This document shows positions 24,936 to 31,380 of a DNA stretch of 34,044 bases, one piece after another (position 1 is the stretch's first letter; every line of letters begins with the position of its first letter). Source of the stretch: a virus; IMG/VR virus record IMGVR_UViG_3300032288_000738, positions 1 to 34,044 of that record; one strand, given 5' to 3'. The notes under the pieces were generated by a model. It was not told the DNA's origin. It did not search any database and saw only the letters and a list, made by a program, of their open reading frames with translations. The translations under genes were made by a program, and so were the position numbers.

Positions 24936-25151
24936 ATGGATCAGCCGATGGCAGTCATCGTCGCAGCCCTGATTGCGGCGGTTGGCTCCATCATCGTCGC
25001 CCTGCTGAACAAGGTTCGCAAGGAAAACAAGGGTGACCACGAGCTTGTCATGGGGCTGTTGAAGATGGTGGGCCGGAAGCAGGATCGGCTGGATCAGAAG
25101 CTTGACCATCTGGCGGAGCGGTTCACCGACCACTTGCACGGGCACAAGTAG
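24936..25151 (+). CDS. Membrane protein with coiled-coil tail (71 aa)
   Basis: Residues 5-27 form one strong membrane segment (AVIVAALIAAVGSIIVALL), followed by a highly charged helix (about 30-65) likely to be a coiled coil. ATG 24936 lies one base after the endolysin stop. In phages of Gram-positive hosts a second small membrane protein often accompanies the holin; this may be a second holin or a lysis regulator. The name stays open because sequence alone does not separate these. Confidence 0.7.
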   Translation: MDQPMAVIVAALIAAVGSIIVALLNKVRKENKGDHELVMGLLKMVGRKQDRLDQKLDHLAERFTDHLHGHK

Positions 25152-25179
25152 CCCGATAGCCTGCCGCCCTCTAAGGAGG
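25134..25179 (+). promoter_or_regulatory. -35/-10 promoter TTGCAC-N17-TAGCCT with strong RBS
   Basis: TTGCAC (25134-25139) and TAGCCT (25157-25162) stand 17 bases apart, ideal spacing. The leader then carries AAGGAGG at 25173-25179, ten bases before the ATG at 25190. The -35 lies within the 3' end of the preceding lysis-cassette gene. This is a clear start for the nucleic-acid module. Confidence 0.65.
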
Positions 25180-25189
25180 GTTGTTGCAT

Positions 25190-25357
25190 ATGGCACGGCA
25201 GTTCAGTACGGTGGAGTTGAAGTTCCTGCGGGACTGCCTCCGCAAATCCCAGATTGGGAGGGCGGAGGCTGACAGACTGTGGGGGCTGGTGGAGAAGATC
25301 GACCGGCTGATCGAGGAGGAGAAGCATGGGAGAACTGGCAAAGCAGTTTCAGGCTGA
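25190..25357 (+). CDS. Hypothetical small helical protein (55 aa)
   Basis: A strong ribosome binding site and a good promoter support expression. The product is an almost continuous charged helix up to residue 46, with LKFLRDCLRKSQIGRAEADR and VEKIDRLIEEE, so a dimerising coiled coil is possible. The end overlaps the next gene by 32 bases in another frame. Family unknown. Confidence 0.62.
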   Translation: MARQFSTVELKFLRDCLRKSQIGRAEADRLWGLVEKIDRLIEEEKHGRTGKAVSG

Positions 25358-25574
25358 ACGTGTCCCCAGCGGTGGGGTTCGTGAGCCTGTGCTGACGACG
25401 ATCCTGCGGGAGATGTCGGAGGACGACAGGAACGATCTGTTGGAGGCTCTGGGTGATCCGACGCTCAGTTCGGGGGCGATCCTCCGGGTGTTGTCGGCCC
25501 GTGGCTACAAGATCGGTATCACGTCAATCAAGGCTTACCGTCGAGGGGAGATCGCCAATGTCTATGAAGGATGA
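25326..25574 (+). CDS. Putative helix-turn-helix protein (82 aa)
   Basis: GAGGAGGAG precedes the ATG. The C-terminal half (about residues 40-75, LGDPTLSSGAILRVLSARGYKIGITSIKAYRRG) has the spacing of a helix-turn-helix in which the last helix would read DNA. A transcription regulator or a small-terminase-like DNA-binding protein is possible. It overlaps the phosphoesterase gene, with which it is co-expressed. The motif call was made by eye and is moderate. Confidence 0.6.
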   Translation: MGELAKQFQAERVPSGGVREPVLTTILREMSEDDRNDLLEALGDPTLSSGAILRVLSARGYKIGITSIKAYRRGEIANVYEG

Positions 25575-26604
25575 GATCGCAGCGCAGCAGAAGGACGAGT
25601 CGCTTGTCCGTAAGCAGCGTGACCAGTACGCCCGGCAGAACGGCCAGTTGCAGTCCCGTGTGGACGAGTTGGAGCAGGTGCTGGGGATCGTCGAGCGGGC
25701 GGAGACGCAGCGGTTGGAGCCTCCGATGTGGATGGTTCCGGCGAAGCCGAAGAAGTCTGCGGCGACCCTTGTGGTGATGCTGTCGGACACCCACTTTGAC
25801 GAGGTGGTGAATCCCGACGAGATGGAGGGGTTGAACGCCTACAACCGTGAGATCGCCGTGCTGCGGTTGGAGCGGTGGGCGCAGAACGTGGTCAAGTTGG
25901 CGCGCCACTACTTGTCTGGGGTGACCTATGACGGGGTGGTCGTCATCCTCGGGGGCGACATCTTCACCGGTGACATCCACGAGGAGCTGACGGTGACGAA
26001 CGAGGACACGATGATCGGGTCGCTCCTGTTCTGGTCGGAGCAGCTGGCCGCCGCCCTCGACCTGTTGGCAACCGAGTTCGGGAAGTGCCATGTGGTGAGC
26101 GTGGTCGGCAACCACGGGCGCACCACCCGGAAGCCCCGGATGAAGCAGCGTGTCCGCACCAACTTCGACTATCTGCTGGCGAAGATGGTGGAACGTCACT
26201 TCGCCAAGAATCCGAAGATCACGTTCACCATCCCCGAGTCCGCCGATGCGCTGATCCGCATCTACGACCACGGGCACCTCGTCACCCACGGCGACCAGGT
26301 GAACGGTGGCGGCGGTATCGGTGGCATCTATCCGCCGATCATGCGGATGCGTGCCCGCAAGTACCAGCGGTACATGGCGACCGGCAACCAGTTCGCAACC
26401 TTGTGGCTGGGTCATTGGCACCAGTACCTGTCCACCCCGTCGATGATCGTGAACGGATCGTTGAAGGGGTTCGACGAGTACGCCCTGCTGTCGGGGTTCA
26501 ACTTTGAGCAGCCTCAGCAGGCGTTGGCGGTGGTCACGCCGGAGAAGAACATCACGTTTCAGGCACCCGTGTTCTGCATGGATAGGAGGAAGGAGAAGTG
26601 GTGA
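25558..26604 (+). CDS. Calcineurin-like metallophosphoesterase (Mre11/SbcD-like)
   Basis: This is a two-metal phosphodiesterase. All signature blocks are present: DTH at residues 77-79, GGD at 132-134, GNHGR at 184-188, HGD at 244-246 and GHWH at 285-288. The N-terminal 55 residues are a coiled coil. Enzymes of this fold include the Mre11/SbcD nucleases, which process DNA ends. The nearby exonuclease and annealing protein suggest recombination or concatemer processing, but no SbcC-like ATPase is encoded here and RNA or protein substrates remain possible. ATG 25558 follows GAGGGGAG at seven bases; ATG 25564 is the alternative. Confidence 0.82.
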   Translation: MSMKDEIAAQQKDESLVRKQRDQYARQNGQLQSRVDELEQVLGIVERAETQRLEPPMWMVPAKPKKSAATLVVMLSDTHFDEVVNPDEMEGLNAYNREIAVLRLERWAQNVVKLARHYLSGVTYDGVVVILGGDIFTGDIHEELTVTNEDTMIGSLLFWSEQLAAALDLLATEFGKCHVVSVVGNHGRTTRKPRMKQRVRTNFDYLLAKMVERHFAKNPKITFTIPESADALIRIYDHGHLVTHGDQVNGGGGIGGIYPPIMRMRARKYQRYMATGNQFATLWLGHWHQYLSTPSMIVNGSLKGFDEYALLSGFNFEQPQQALAVVTPEKNITFQAPVFCMDRRKEKW

Positions 26605-26954
26605 ACGACGACAATGGGGCGGACGTGCTGTTGGAGGCACACCAGTTGGTGACCGGCCCACGGCAGGCGACCTACTCGCATCCGTATGACGACTACACGA
26701 AGGTGGTTACCATCTTTCGTGCCCTGACGGGGATTGACCTGACGTTGGAGCAGGCACTCCTGTTCATGGTGTCCGTCAAGATGGCACGGCTCCGCACCAA
26801 CCTTGCGGGCGGGAAGCTGCATCGGGACAGCCTCGTCGATGCCGCCGGATATCTGGCGTGCATGGCGATGGTGGACAAGGTGCGCCGGGAAAGCACCACG
26901 AACGAGTGGGAGGCTTACTACGACAAGGGATGGGCCGGGCAGACCGGCGAGTAG
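26601..26954 (+). CDS. DUF6378-like phage protein (117 aa)
   Basis: The pattern GPRQATYSHPYDDYTKVVTI near residues 19-38, then a helix with KMARL and later HRDSLVDAAGYLACMA, resembles the DUF6378 family found in phages; no function is known to me. Conserved His/Asp residues hint at a metal site. GTG 26601 was preferred to GTG 26598 because it overlaps the upstream stop as GTGA and leaves better spacing from AAGGAG. Its TAG stop forms the first three bases of the next -10-like hexamer. Confidence 0.68.
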   Translation: MNDDNGADVLLEAHQLVTGPRQATYSHPYDDYTKVVTIFRALTGIDLTLEQALLFMVSVKMARLRTNLAGGKLHRDSLVDAAGYLACMAMVDKVRRESTTNEWEAYYDKGWAGQTGE

Positions 26955-26957
26955 GAT
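26952..26957 (+). promoter_or_regulatory. -10-like TAGGAT containing the upstream stop codon
   Basis: TAGGAT starts with the TAG stop of the preceding gene and is followed by GTCCCG and ATG 26964. The ten-base gap between genes leaves no room for a Shine-Dalgarno, and none is visible. A leaderless start is the simplest account, though translational coupling from the upstream gene is possible. Confidence 0.5.
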
Positions 26958-26963
26958 GTCCCG

Positions 26964-27242
26964 ATGCCGTGGTCGCTGATCGTCGTCTATTGGGAAGATG
27001 CGTTTGACGGGCCGAACGGCTGGACAGACACGACCGAATACAAGACCGGCCCGGCGATGGTCGCCACCGTCGGCTGGCTATGGCCCGACTGCCTCGACGG
27101 GTATCTGACCCTGGTGAACAGCTACTTCCCGGACGACCTGCCGGACATTGACACGGTGGGGATGCCCGTCCACATTCCGTTGGGCATGATCCGCAAGACC
27201 GTCCTGCTAGATCAGCCGAGTTTCAGAAAAGAGTTGCAGTAA
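26964..27242 (+). CDS. Hypothetical protein (92 aa)
   Basis: No family was recognised. The sequence has a compact beta-rich character with many aromatic and acidic residues (VVYWEDAFDG at the start, GWLWPDCLDGYL in the middle) and a hydrophobic run near 70-85. An immunity-evasion or regulatory role would be speculation. The stop codon lies in the loop of an inverted repeat that overlaps the -35 of the recombination promoter. Confidence 0.65.
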   Translation: MPWSLIVVYWEDAFDGPNGWTDTTEYKTGPAMVATVGWLWPDCLDGYLTLVNSYFPDDLPDIDTVGMPVHIPLGMIRKTVLLDQPSFRKELQ

Positions 27243-27262
27243 CCCTGCAACACCCGTAAGGT
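27233..27262 (+). promoter_or_regulatory. Recombination-operon promoter with overlapping dyad
   Basis: TTGCAG (27234-27239) and TAAGGT (27257-27262) are 17 bases apart. A perfect 7-bp inverted repeat, GTTGCAG (27233-27239) / CTGCAAC (27245-27251) with loop TAACC, covers the -35 and part of the spacer, where a repressor dimer could bind. AGGAGG at 27276-27281 then precedes the exonuclease ATG. The repeat could instead be a weak RNA hairpin ending the upstream transcript. Confidence 0.6.
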
Positions 27263-27288
27263 ACAAGACAGGCATAGGAGGTGCCCGA

Positions 27289-28236
27289 ATGAACCATTAC
27301 ACAATCCCAAAGCCGCCCCACGGGTCGGCAGACTGGCTGGCAGCCCGCTGGCAGAACGAGGCAGGTGAGAAGCGGATCACCGCATCCGTCGCCGCCGCCG
27401 TCCACGGCTGCCACCCGTACGTCACGATGGCTGACCTTGCCGTCGAACTGCTGGCGGACGAACCGCCGCAGCCGAAGGAAGCGAACAGCGCAATGCGCCG
27501 GGGCACCATCCTCGAAGGCCCCATCGTCAAGTGGGCCGGAGAAATCCTCGGCGTCACCATCGTCGAACCGCAGCAGCTCTACTGCTACGAGGAGCCGGGC
27601 GTGCGGATGCTCGCCACGATGGACGGGCTAGACAGCGGCGGACAGTTTTACGAGGTGAAAACGTACAACCGCCGCTGGAAGGGGCAGTTGCCAGACCATT
27701 GGTACTGGCAGGGTGTGCACCAGGCGATCTGCGCGAACGTCCCAAACATCGAGTGGGTCGTGTTTGATTCCGATCTTGACTTGCAGTTCGTCGTACAGTC
27801 CGTCAGCTCCGACGAACGCCAGACCCACATCGAAGCGGTACGCAAGTTCCTGTCGTTCATCGACATGGGAATGATCCCAGAGGGAGCAGACGTGGGTTAC
27901 GACCATGCCGTCCGCCTGCACCCAATGGGTGATGGTCAAAGCGTTGCCCTCGATGCCACAGTCTACGACACGTTGGAGCGGATGGCGTTGGCCGATGCCC
28001 AGATCAAGTCGGCTGAGGCGATCAAGGAGCAATGCAAGGGCGAACTGGGTCTGTTGCTCGGAAATGCCGAGTATGGGCAGGTGGATGGGACTACGGTGGT
28101 GACGTGGAAGTCGGCCACCCGGTCGTCGTTCGACACGAAGGCGTTTGAGAAGGAGCATCCGGCTCTGTACGCCAAGTTCAAGAAAGAAACCACATACCGC
28201 ACCATGCGGATCACAGCGAAGGAGGCACAGCAATGA
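27289..28236 (+). CDS. YqaJ-like viral exonuclease
   Basis: A lambda-exonuclease-fold enzyme (PD-(D/E)XK superfamily) that degrades one strand at duplex ends to leave 3' single strands. Landmarks: SADWLAARW near the start, MRRGTILEG with Glu76, Asp112, YEVKT with Glu122 and Lys124 as the catalytic core, and HWYWQGVHQA (137-146), the glutamine motif following it. At 315 aa it is of usual size plus a charged C-terminal helix. It shares an ATGA overlap with the annealing protein, its expected partner. It has its own promoter, with a dyad. Confidence 0.85.
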   Translation: MNHYTIPKPPHGSADWLAARWQNEAGEKRITASVAAAVHGCHPYVTMADLAVELLADEPPQPKEANSAMRRGTILEGPIVKWAGEILGVTIVEPQQLYCYEEPGVRMLATMDGLDSGGQFYEVKTYNRRWKGQLPDHWYWQGVHQAICANVPNIEWVVFDSDLDLQFVVQSVSSDERQTHIEAVRKFLSFIDMGMIPEGADVGYDHAVRLHPMGDGQSVALDATVYDTLERMALADAQIKSAEAIKEQCKGELGLLLGNAEYGQVDGTTVVTWKSATRSSFDTKAFEKEHPALYAKFKKETTYRTMRITAKEAQQ

Positions 28237-29315
28237 GCAATCTCGTCATCCGTCCCGACCAGCAGGGGTTCACCCCGCAGCAGTTGGCGACGTTGAAGCA
28301 GCTGGGGGTGGAGAAGGTGTCCGAGGGTGACCTCGGCGTGTTCTTCCACCAATGCCAGCGCACCGGACTCGACCCGTTCGCCAAGCAGATTTACATGGTG
28401 GGCCGGTGGGATGGTCGGGCGAACGCGATGCGGTACACGATCCAGACTGGGATCGACGGCTACCGGCTGATTGCGGAGCGCACCGGCGTGTACGCCGGGT
28501 CGGACGAGTCGTGGGTGGAGAAGGACGGCAAGCCCGTGTCCGCGACGGTGACTGTCCGCAAGGTGGTCGCCGGTCAGGTGTGCGAGTTCACCGCCACCGC
28601 CCGTTGGGAGGAGTACGTCCAGTTGGGCAAGGACTCCAAGCCGATGGGTCTGTGGTCGAAGATGCCGCACCGGATGCTCGCCAAGTGCGCGGAGGCTCTC
28701 GCTCTCCGTAAGGCGTTCCCGCAGGACTTGTCGGGGCTTTACACGACGGAGGAGATGGCGCAGGCCGATGCCCAGCCCGAGCCGCAGCGTGTGCAGGCGA
28801 CCCGAGTGGACGCACCCCAGGCGGATGCTGATCCGTTGGTGTCGGTGGAGAACCTGACCCGGTTCCGTGAGGCGTGCAAGAAGGCGGGGCTGTCGCCGGA
28901 GCAGGTCGCGGACAACGCTGGCGTCACTCTGGCCGGGTTGCGTGAGTCCGAGATGCCCGCGCTGCGGGCGGCGTTCAAGGATTTGCAGTCGTTCGCCGCA
29001 CCGGACAACGCGCCGGAGCCGCCGTCCATCGACGAGATGGTCGCTGACCTTGCCGAGCAGTTCGGTGGGGAGATCATCGACGCCGAGGTCATCGAGGATG
29101 CGCCGAAGCCGAAGCCGTCCATCAAGGAGCCGGGTGCCCCGGCGTCCAAGCCGCAGATCGGTGCGATTATGGGCATCTTGAAGGATCGGAACGTGACTGA
29201 CCGCCGCGAGGTGTTGGAGGTCTGCTCCGAGGTGGTGGGCCGGGTGCTCGGTTCGTTCGACGAGATGACGAAGGGCGATGCGTCGAAGGTCATCTCCTAC
29301 TTGAAGGGGGAGTGA
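28233..29315 (+). CDS. bet: Phage recombination protein Bet (RecT/Red-beta family)
   Basis: A single-strand annealing protein that pairs the 3' tails made by the adjacent exonuclease. The family signature CQRTGLDPFAKQIYM lies at residues 41-55, followed by the strand-rich core (about 56-180). Residues about 185-300 are Ala/Glu/Asp-rich and flexible. The last 60 residues form a separate helical domain (SKPQIGAIMGIL..., MTKGDASKVI) of the type found at the C terminus of several phage annealing proteins, perhaps for partner binding. Overlaps on both sides (ATGA, TGATG) place it in the middle of the operon. Confidence 0.88.
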   Translation: MSNLVIRPDQQGFTPQQLATLKQLGVEKVSEGDLGVFFHQCQRTGLDPFAKQIYMVGRWDGRANAMRYTIQTGIDGYRLIAERTGVYAGSDESWVEKDGKPVSATVTVRKVVAGQVCEFTATARWEEYVQLGKDSKPMGLWSKMPHRMLAKCAEALALRKAFPQDLSGLYTTEEMAQADAQPEPQRVQATRVDAPQADADPLVSVENLTRFREACKKAGLSPEQVADNAGVTLAGLRESEMPALRAAFKDLQSFAAPDNAPEPPSIDEMVADLAEQFGGEIIDAEVIEDAPKPKPSIKEPGAPASKPQIGAIMGILKDRNVTDRREVLEVCSEVVGRVLGSFDEMTKGDASKVISYLKGE

Positions 29316-29554
29316 TGCGAACCCGTACATTCGGTCTTAGTGCCGATATTTCCTCTGCCGAGGCGGATGAACTTGTCCCGATTATTTCGGAGCAGATGAG
29401 TCGTCTGATTCTCAATGATGTGCGGATAGGCGGGATGATCCCGTTGTCCGAACCGTCTGTCCGTGTTGAGGATGTGAGTTGGGTGGACGATGAAACTGGC
29501 GAGCACTACGAGTTCAAGCGTGTCATTTGCCGGTGCGAGGGAGGCGCAAAGTGA
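29315..29554 (+). CDS. Hypothetical protein (79 aa)
   Basis: ATG 29315 overlaps the Bet stop as TGATG and follows AAGGGGGAG. A beta strand and helix open the protein (FGLSADISSAEADELVPII), followed by a second mixed segment with a Trp-Val-Asp-Asp turn and a CRCEGG end. The composition resembles small phage regulators of nucleic-acid enzymes, but no family is recognised. Confidence 0.68.
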   Translation: MRTRTFGLSADISSAEADELVPIISEQMSRLILNDVRIGGMIPLSEPSVRVEDVSWVDDETGEHYEFKRVICRCEGGAK

Positions 29555-29736
29555 CGTACGACCCGTTTGGTGAGGCGCATGTGTCGGAGTTGACGGTGGA
29601 GTCGGTGCGGGAACGGCTGCTGGAAATGGCAGACCAGTTCCCCGCTGGCCCCGTGTTCCAGCTTCTGATGGACACGGTGGATGTGATCGACTGGATGGAG
29701 CACCGGTTGGAGCCGCGTGTCTGGGAGGAGAACTGA
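29551..29736 (+). CDS. Hypothetical helical micro-protein (61 aa)
   Basis: GTG 29551 overlaps the previous stop (GTGA) and has GAGGGAGG a few bases upstream; a longer frame from ATG 29527 would extend into the previous gene. The protein is helical with acidic/leucine spacing (VESVRERLLEMADQF, FQLLMDTVDVIDWMEHRL). No motif recognised; its TGA overlaps the next ATG. Confidence 0.62.
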   Translation: MTYDPFGEAHVSELTVESVRERLLEMADQFPAGPVFQLLMDTVDVIDWMEHRLEPRVWEEN

Positions 29737-29936
29737 TGAGGGGCCGGATGTTGAAGAAGGCATGGAAGATATTCACCGTGTCGCCGTGGCAGTTGAAGGC
29801 AATGGCACTCGCACAGGAAGGCATGTGCAACCGCACCTATGCCGCACTCGACGAGGACGGTTGCATCGTCTATGTCCACCCCTGCGGCAACGACTGCCTG
29901 TGGTCGGACGCTTGGTACGAAACGATCAACCCGTGA
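29736..29936 (+). CDS. Hypothetical small protein with three cysteines (66 aa)
   Basis: It starts with a basic amphipathic segment (MRGRMLKKAWKIFTV) and continues with cysteines at about residues 31, 43, 50 and 54 around a YVHPCGNDC centre, possibly a small zinc site. It is coupled to both neighbours by overlapping stop/start codons. Function unknown. Confidence 0.6.
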   Translation: MRGRMLKKAWKIFTVSPWQLKAMALAQEGMCNRTYAALDEDGCIVYVHPCGNDCLWSDAWYETINP

Positions 29937-30010
29937 CCGACTTCATCATGACCGTCGGCTTCGGCATCTTCCTCGTGTCCGCCGCCCTCGCCTTGTCGAA
30001 GGTCGAGTGA
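29933..30010 (+). CDS. Single-span membrane micro-peptide (25 aa)
   Basis: GTG 29933 overlaps the upstream TGA (GTGA) and the stop overlaps the next ATG (TGATG). Nearly all residues between 5 and 21 are hydrophobic (MTVGFGIFLVSAALALS), enough for one membrane span. At this size it would be missed by most gene callers; the double coupling argues it is translated. It may modulate a membrane process or simply keep ribosomes moving through the operon. Confidence 0.5.
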   Translation: MTDFIMTVGFGIFLVSAALALSKVE

Positions 30011-30180
30011 TGCGCGGCATTTGGGCGATGCGTTGCAACAAGTGCGAGGCCGTCGTCATCCGTCTCCCCGACCGGACAGCCGGATGCCTGTGCGACCCCG
30101 ACGCACCCACATGGATCGCAATCCAAACGAACGGCAGGCTCATCACCATGTCACAAGCCGACTACGAGATCATCGACTGA
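30010..30180 (+). CDS. Small zinc-ribbon-like protein (56 aa)
   Basis: CNKC at residues 9-12 and CLC at about 27-29 could bind one zinc, followed by a short strand pair. ATG 30010 overlaps the preceding TGA and its own TGA overlaps ATG 30180. Such small ribbons are frequent in phage early operons and may bind nucleic acid or a host protein. Confidence 0.6.
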   Translation: MRGIWAMRCNKCEAVVIRLPDRTAGCLCDPDAPTWIAIQTNGRLITMSQADYEIID

Positions 30181-30638
30181 TGGACGAACGGAAGGGAGAA
30201 TGCGATGGCAACAAGGAGAAGTGTTCGCTTCCCGAATGCCCAAAGTACGGTTTGCTACGTCCAGCTAGCAAGGACGGGAAGCGACGGGTCAGGGGCTGCG
30301 GTGATCCTGTTGCACGAGGACAACGGAACCGTGCTAAGGGAGACGGGAAGGCTCGACGAGCGCGAAAGAAACTCGGTCTTACTGCGACAGGCAAGGCAGG
30401 TTCTCGGCACGAGGAACATTGGGCGGGTTTCTTTCGGGTGGAAGTCAAGGCGGGTGCCCAGATTGGCCCGATTGCTACTCGTTTCGCCGCTGCTCGTGCT
30501 CAGTCTGAGGCATCAAAGGCTTTGGGCGATATTCGACCGTTTCTAATGGTGGCAATGCCGGACGGAACTTCTGATGGAATCGTGCTGATGAGGTTGGAGG
30601 AGTTCGCAGAACTGGTTATGCTGGTCACACAGGCGTAA
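30180..30638 (+). CDS. Possible small nuclease/resolvase-like protein (152 aa)
   Basis: The N-terminal part has several Cys (CDGNKEKC, CPKYG, CGDP), a possible metal-binding knuckle, then an Arg/Lys-rich stretch (about 48-75). The C-terminal part, HWAGFFRVEVKAGAQ at about 83-97, has a VEVK like the catalytic strand of PD-(D/E)XK nucleases, followed by an Ala-rich helix and a MPDGTSDGIVLMRL end. A Holliday-junction or similar nuclease would fit the recombination operon. The motif is incomplete by eye, so the function is tentative; the gene itself is well supported by coupling and length. Confidence 0.6.
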   Translation: MDERKGECDGNKEKCSLPECPKYGLLRPASKDGKRRVRGCGDPVARGQRNRAKGDGKARRARKKLGLTATGKAGSRHEEHWAGFFRVEVKAGAQIGPIATRFAAARAQSEASKALGDIRPFLMVAMPDGTSDGIVLMRLEEFAELVMLVTQA

Positions 30639-30745
30639 GGTCAGTAGCACGGGTGCCCGAGTCCTAGTCTCGGGAGCTGACCTCCCCCACCCCATGCGGG
30701 CAATGCGCGAAGCATCAGGGGTGGGGGCGAGTCCCGGCACTACTG
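30639..30745 (+). ncRNA. Highly structured intergenic RNA candidate
   Basis: Fold A is a three-way junction. A closing stem CAGTAG-CA-CGGG (30642-30653) / CCCG-GCA-CTACTG (30733-30745) surrounds a hairpin CCCGAG/CTCGGG (30656-30674, 7-base loop). It also surrounds a very strong stem CCCCCACCCC (30684-30693) / GGGGTGGGGG (30718-30727), itself extended by ATGC/GCAT. Fold B pairs GGTCAG (30639-30644) with CTGACC (30677-30682), which cannot coexist with the closing stem. It starts right after a TAA stop and ends at a promoter-like element. It may be a switch, a processing site, a terminator without a T-run or a stable phage RNA. Confidence 0.5.
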
Positions 30746-30752
30746 CTAGGGT
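30744..30752 (+). promoter_or_regulatory. Extended -10 (TGC-TAGGGT)
   Basis: TGC followed by TAGGGT directly abuts the closing stem of the structured RNA, whose last base pair uses the TG of the element. TTAGGAGG overlaps the hexamer end and gives the transglycosylase ATG at 30765 a strong ribosome binding site, so a transcript starting near 30759 would lose that site. Expression from the upstream transcript is therefore also plausible. Confidence 0.35.
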
Positions 30753-30764
30753 TAGGAGGACCTG

Positions 30765-31370
30765 ATGCTGATGTTCCTGCGGCTCGGAGCCGTCGCCCTC
30801 ATGGGCGTGATTGGAACCGCCACCTACAAGGAAGCGGCCCACGCACCATCCATCCCACAAGACACGATCATCGTCGTGCCCGACAGGATCGCCCCAGACC
30901 CCGATTCCGGGGCTTCTGACGGGGGTATCAGCCGGATCGTGTTCCGGCATGGGGACGTTTCGTGGCTGCCCGTTCTGGCTGCCGAGGCAGGGTGGCCGGA
31001 AGCAACGTGGCCCCGGCTAGCGCACATCATCCTGCGGGAATCGGGCGGCTGCCCATACCGTCGAGGTGGGGACGTGGTGGACAAGGAATGCAATGTGCTG
31101 CGGGTCGCCACCCGTGTGAACCGGTCAGATACCGGGCTGATGCAGTTGAACGGTGTGCATTGGAAGCGCGACCACGCCAAGTATGAGGGGCTGGTGTGCG
31201 AGCGGATGGGGGTCTGCGATCAGGAAACGCTGATGGACCCGCTCACCAACCTGAAAGCCGGGTACCTGCTGTATTCGGTGGCTGGTTGGGCACCGTGGGA
31301 CCCGTGCCAATGGGGTCCGAAGTATGTGAAGCAATGCAAAAGCCTTGAAGATTGGCCTCCCGCCCCGTAG
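30765..31370 (+). CDS. Lytic transglycosylase-like protein with membrane anchor
   Basis: It would cut the glycan backbone of peptidoglycan. Residues 1-20 are hydrophobic and form a signal anchor or signal peptide; residues 26-60 are a Pro/Asp-rich linker. The SLT-like domain covers about 65-190: the catalytic glutamate lies in ILRESGG (Glu92), GLMQLN at 124-129 is the substrate-groove motif, and TNLKAGYLLY with a Trp-rich end follows. Cysteines suggest disulfides outside the membrane. It lies far from the endolysin and has a distinct domain, so it may act in entry, in superinfection control or as a second lysis factor. Confidence 0.75.
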   Translation: MLMFLRLGAVALMGVIGTATYKEAAHAPSIPQDTIIVVPDRIAPDPDSGASDGGISRIVFRHGDVSWLPVLAAEAGWPEATWPRLAHIILRESGGCPYRRGGDVVDKECNVLRVATRVNRSDTGLMQLNGVHWKRDHAKYEGLVCERMGVCDQETLMDPLTNLKAGYLLYSVAGWAPWDPCQWGPKYVKQCKSLEDWPPAP

Positions 31371-31373
31371 GGT
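31345..31373 (+). promoter_or_regulatory. -35/-10 promoter TTGAAG-N17-TAGGGT of the whiB-like gene
   Basis: TTGAAG (31345-31350) is 17 bases from TAGGGT (31368-31373). The TAG of the -10 is the stop codon of the transglycosylase gene. ATG 31381 follows after seven bases, GGGTGCC, with no proper Shine-Dalgarno; the transcript start would fall at the ATG. Confidence 0.62.
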
Positions 31374-31380
31374 GGGTGCC

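Noticed and set aside
27963-29330. Leftward 455-codon open frame
   Set aside because: It covers the antisense of both the exonuclease end and the whole Bet gene, which have clear family motifs.
30639-30745. Structured intergenic element read as a tRNA
   Set aside because: The 7-base loop lacks the conserved T33, no T-arm sequence is present and no acceptor end with the right arm lengths can be drawn.
30639-30752. Structured element read as an ordinary intrinsic terminator
   Set aside because: The strong stem is followed by CGAGTCCCGG, not a T-run, and the structure is more complex than a single hairpin. A termination role is not excluded but does not explain the closing stem.
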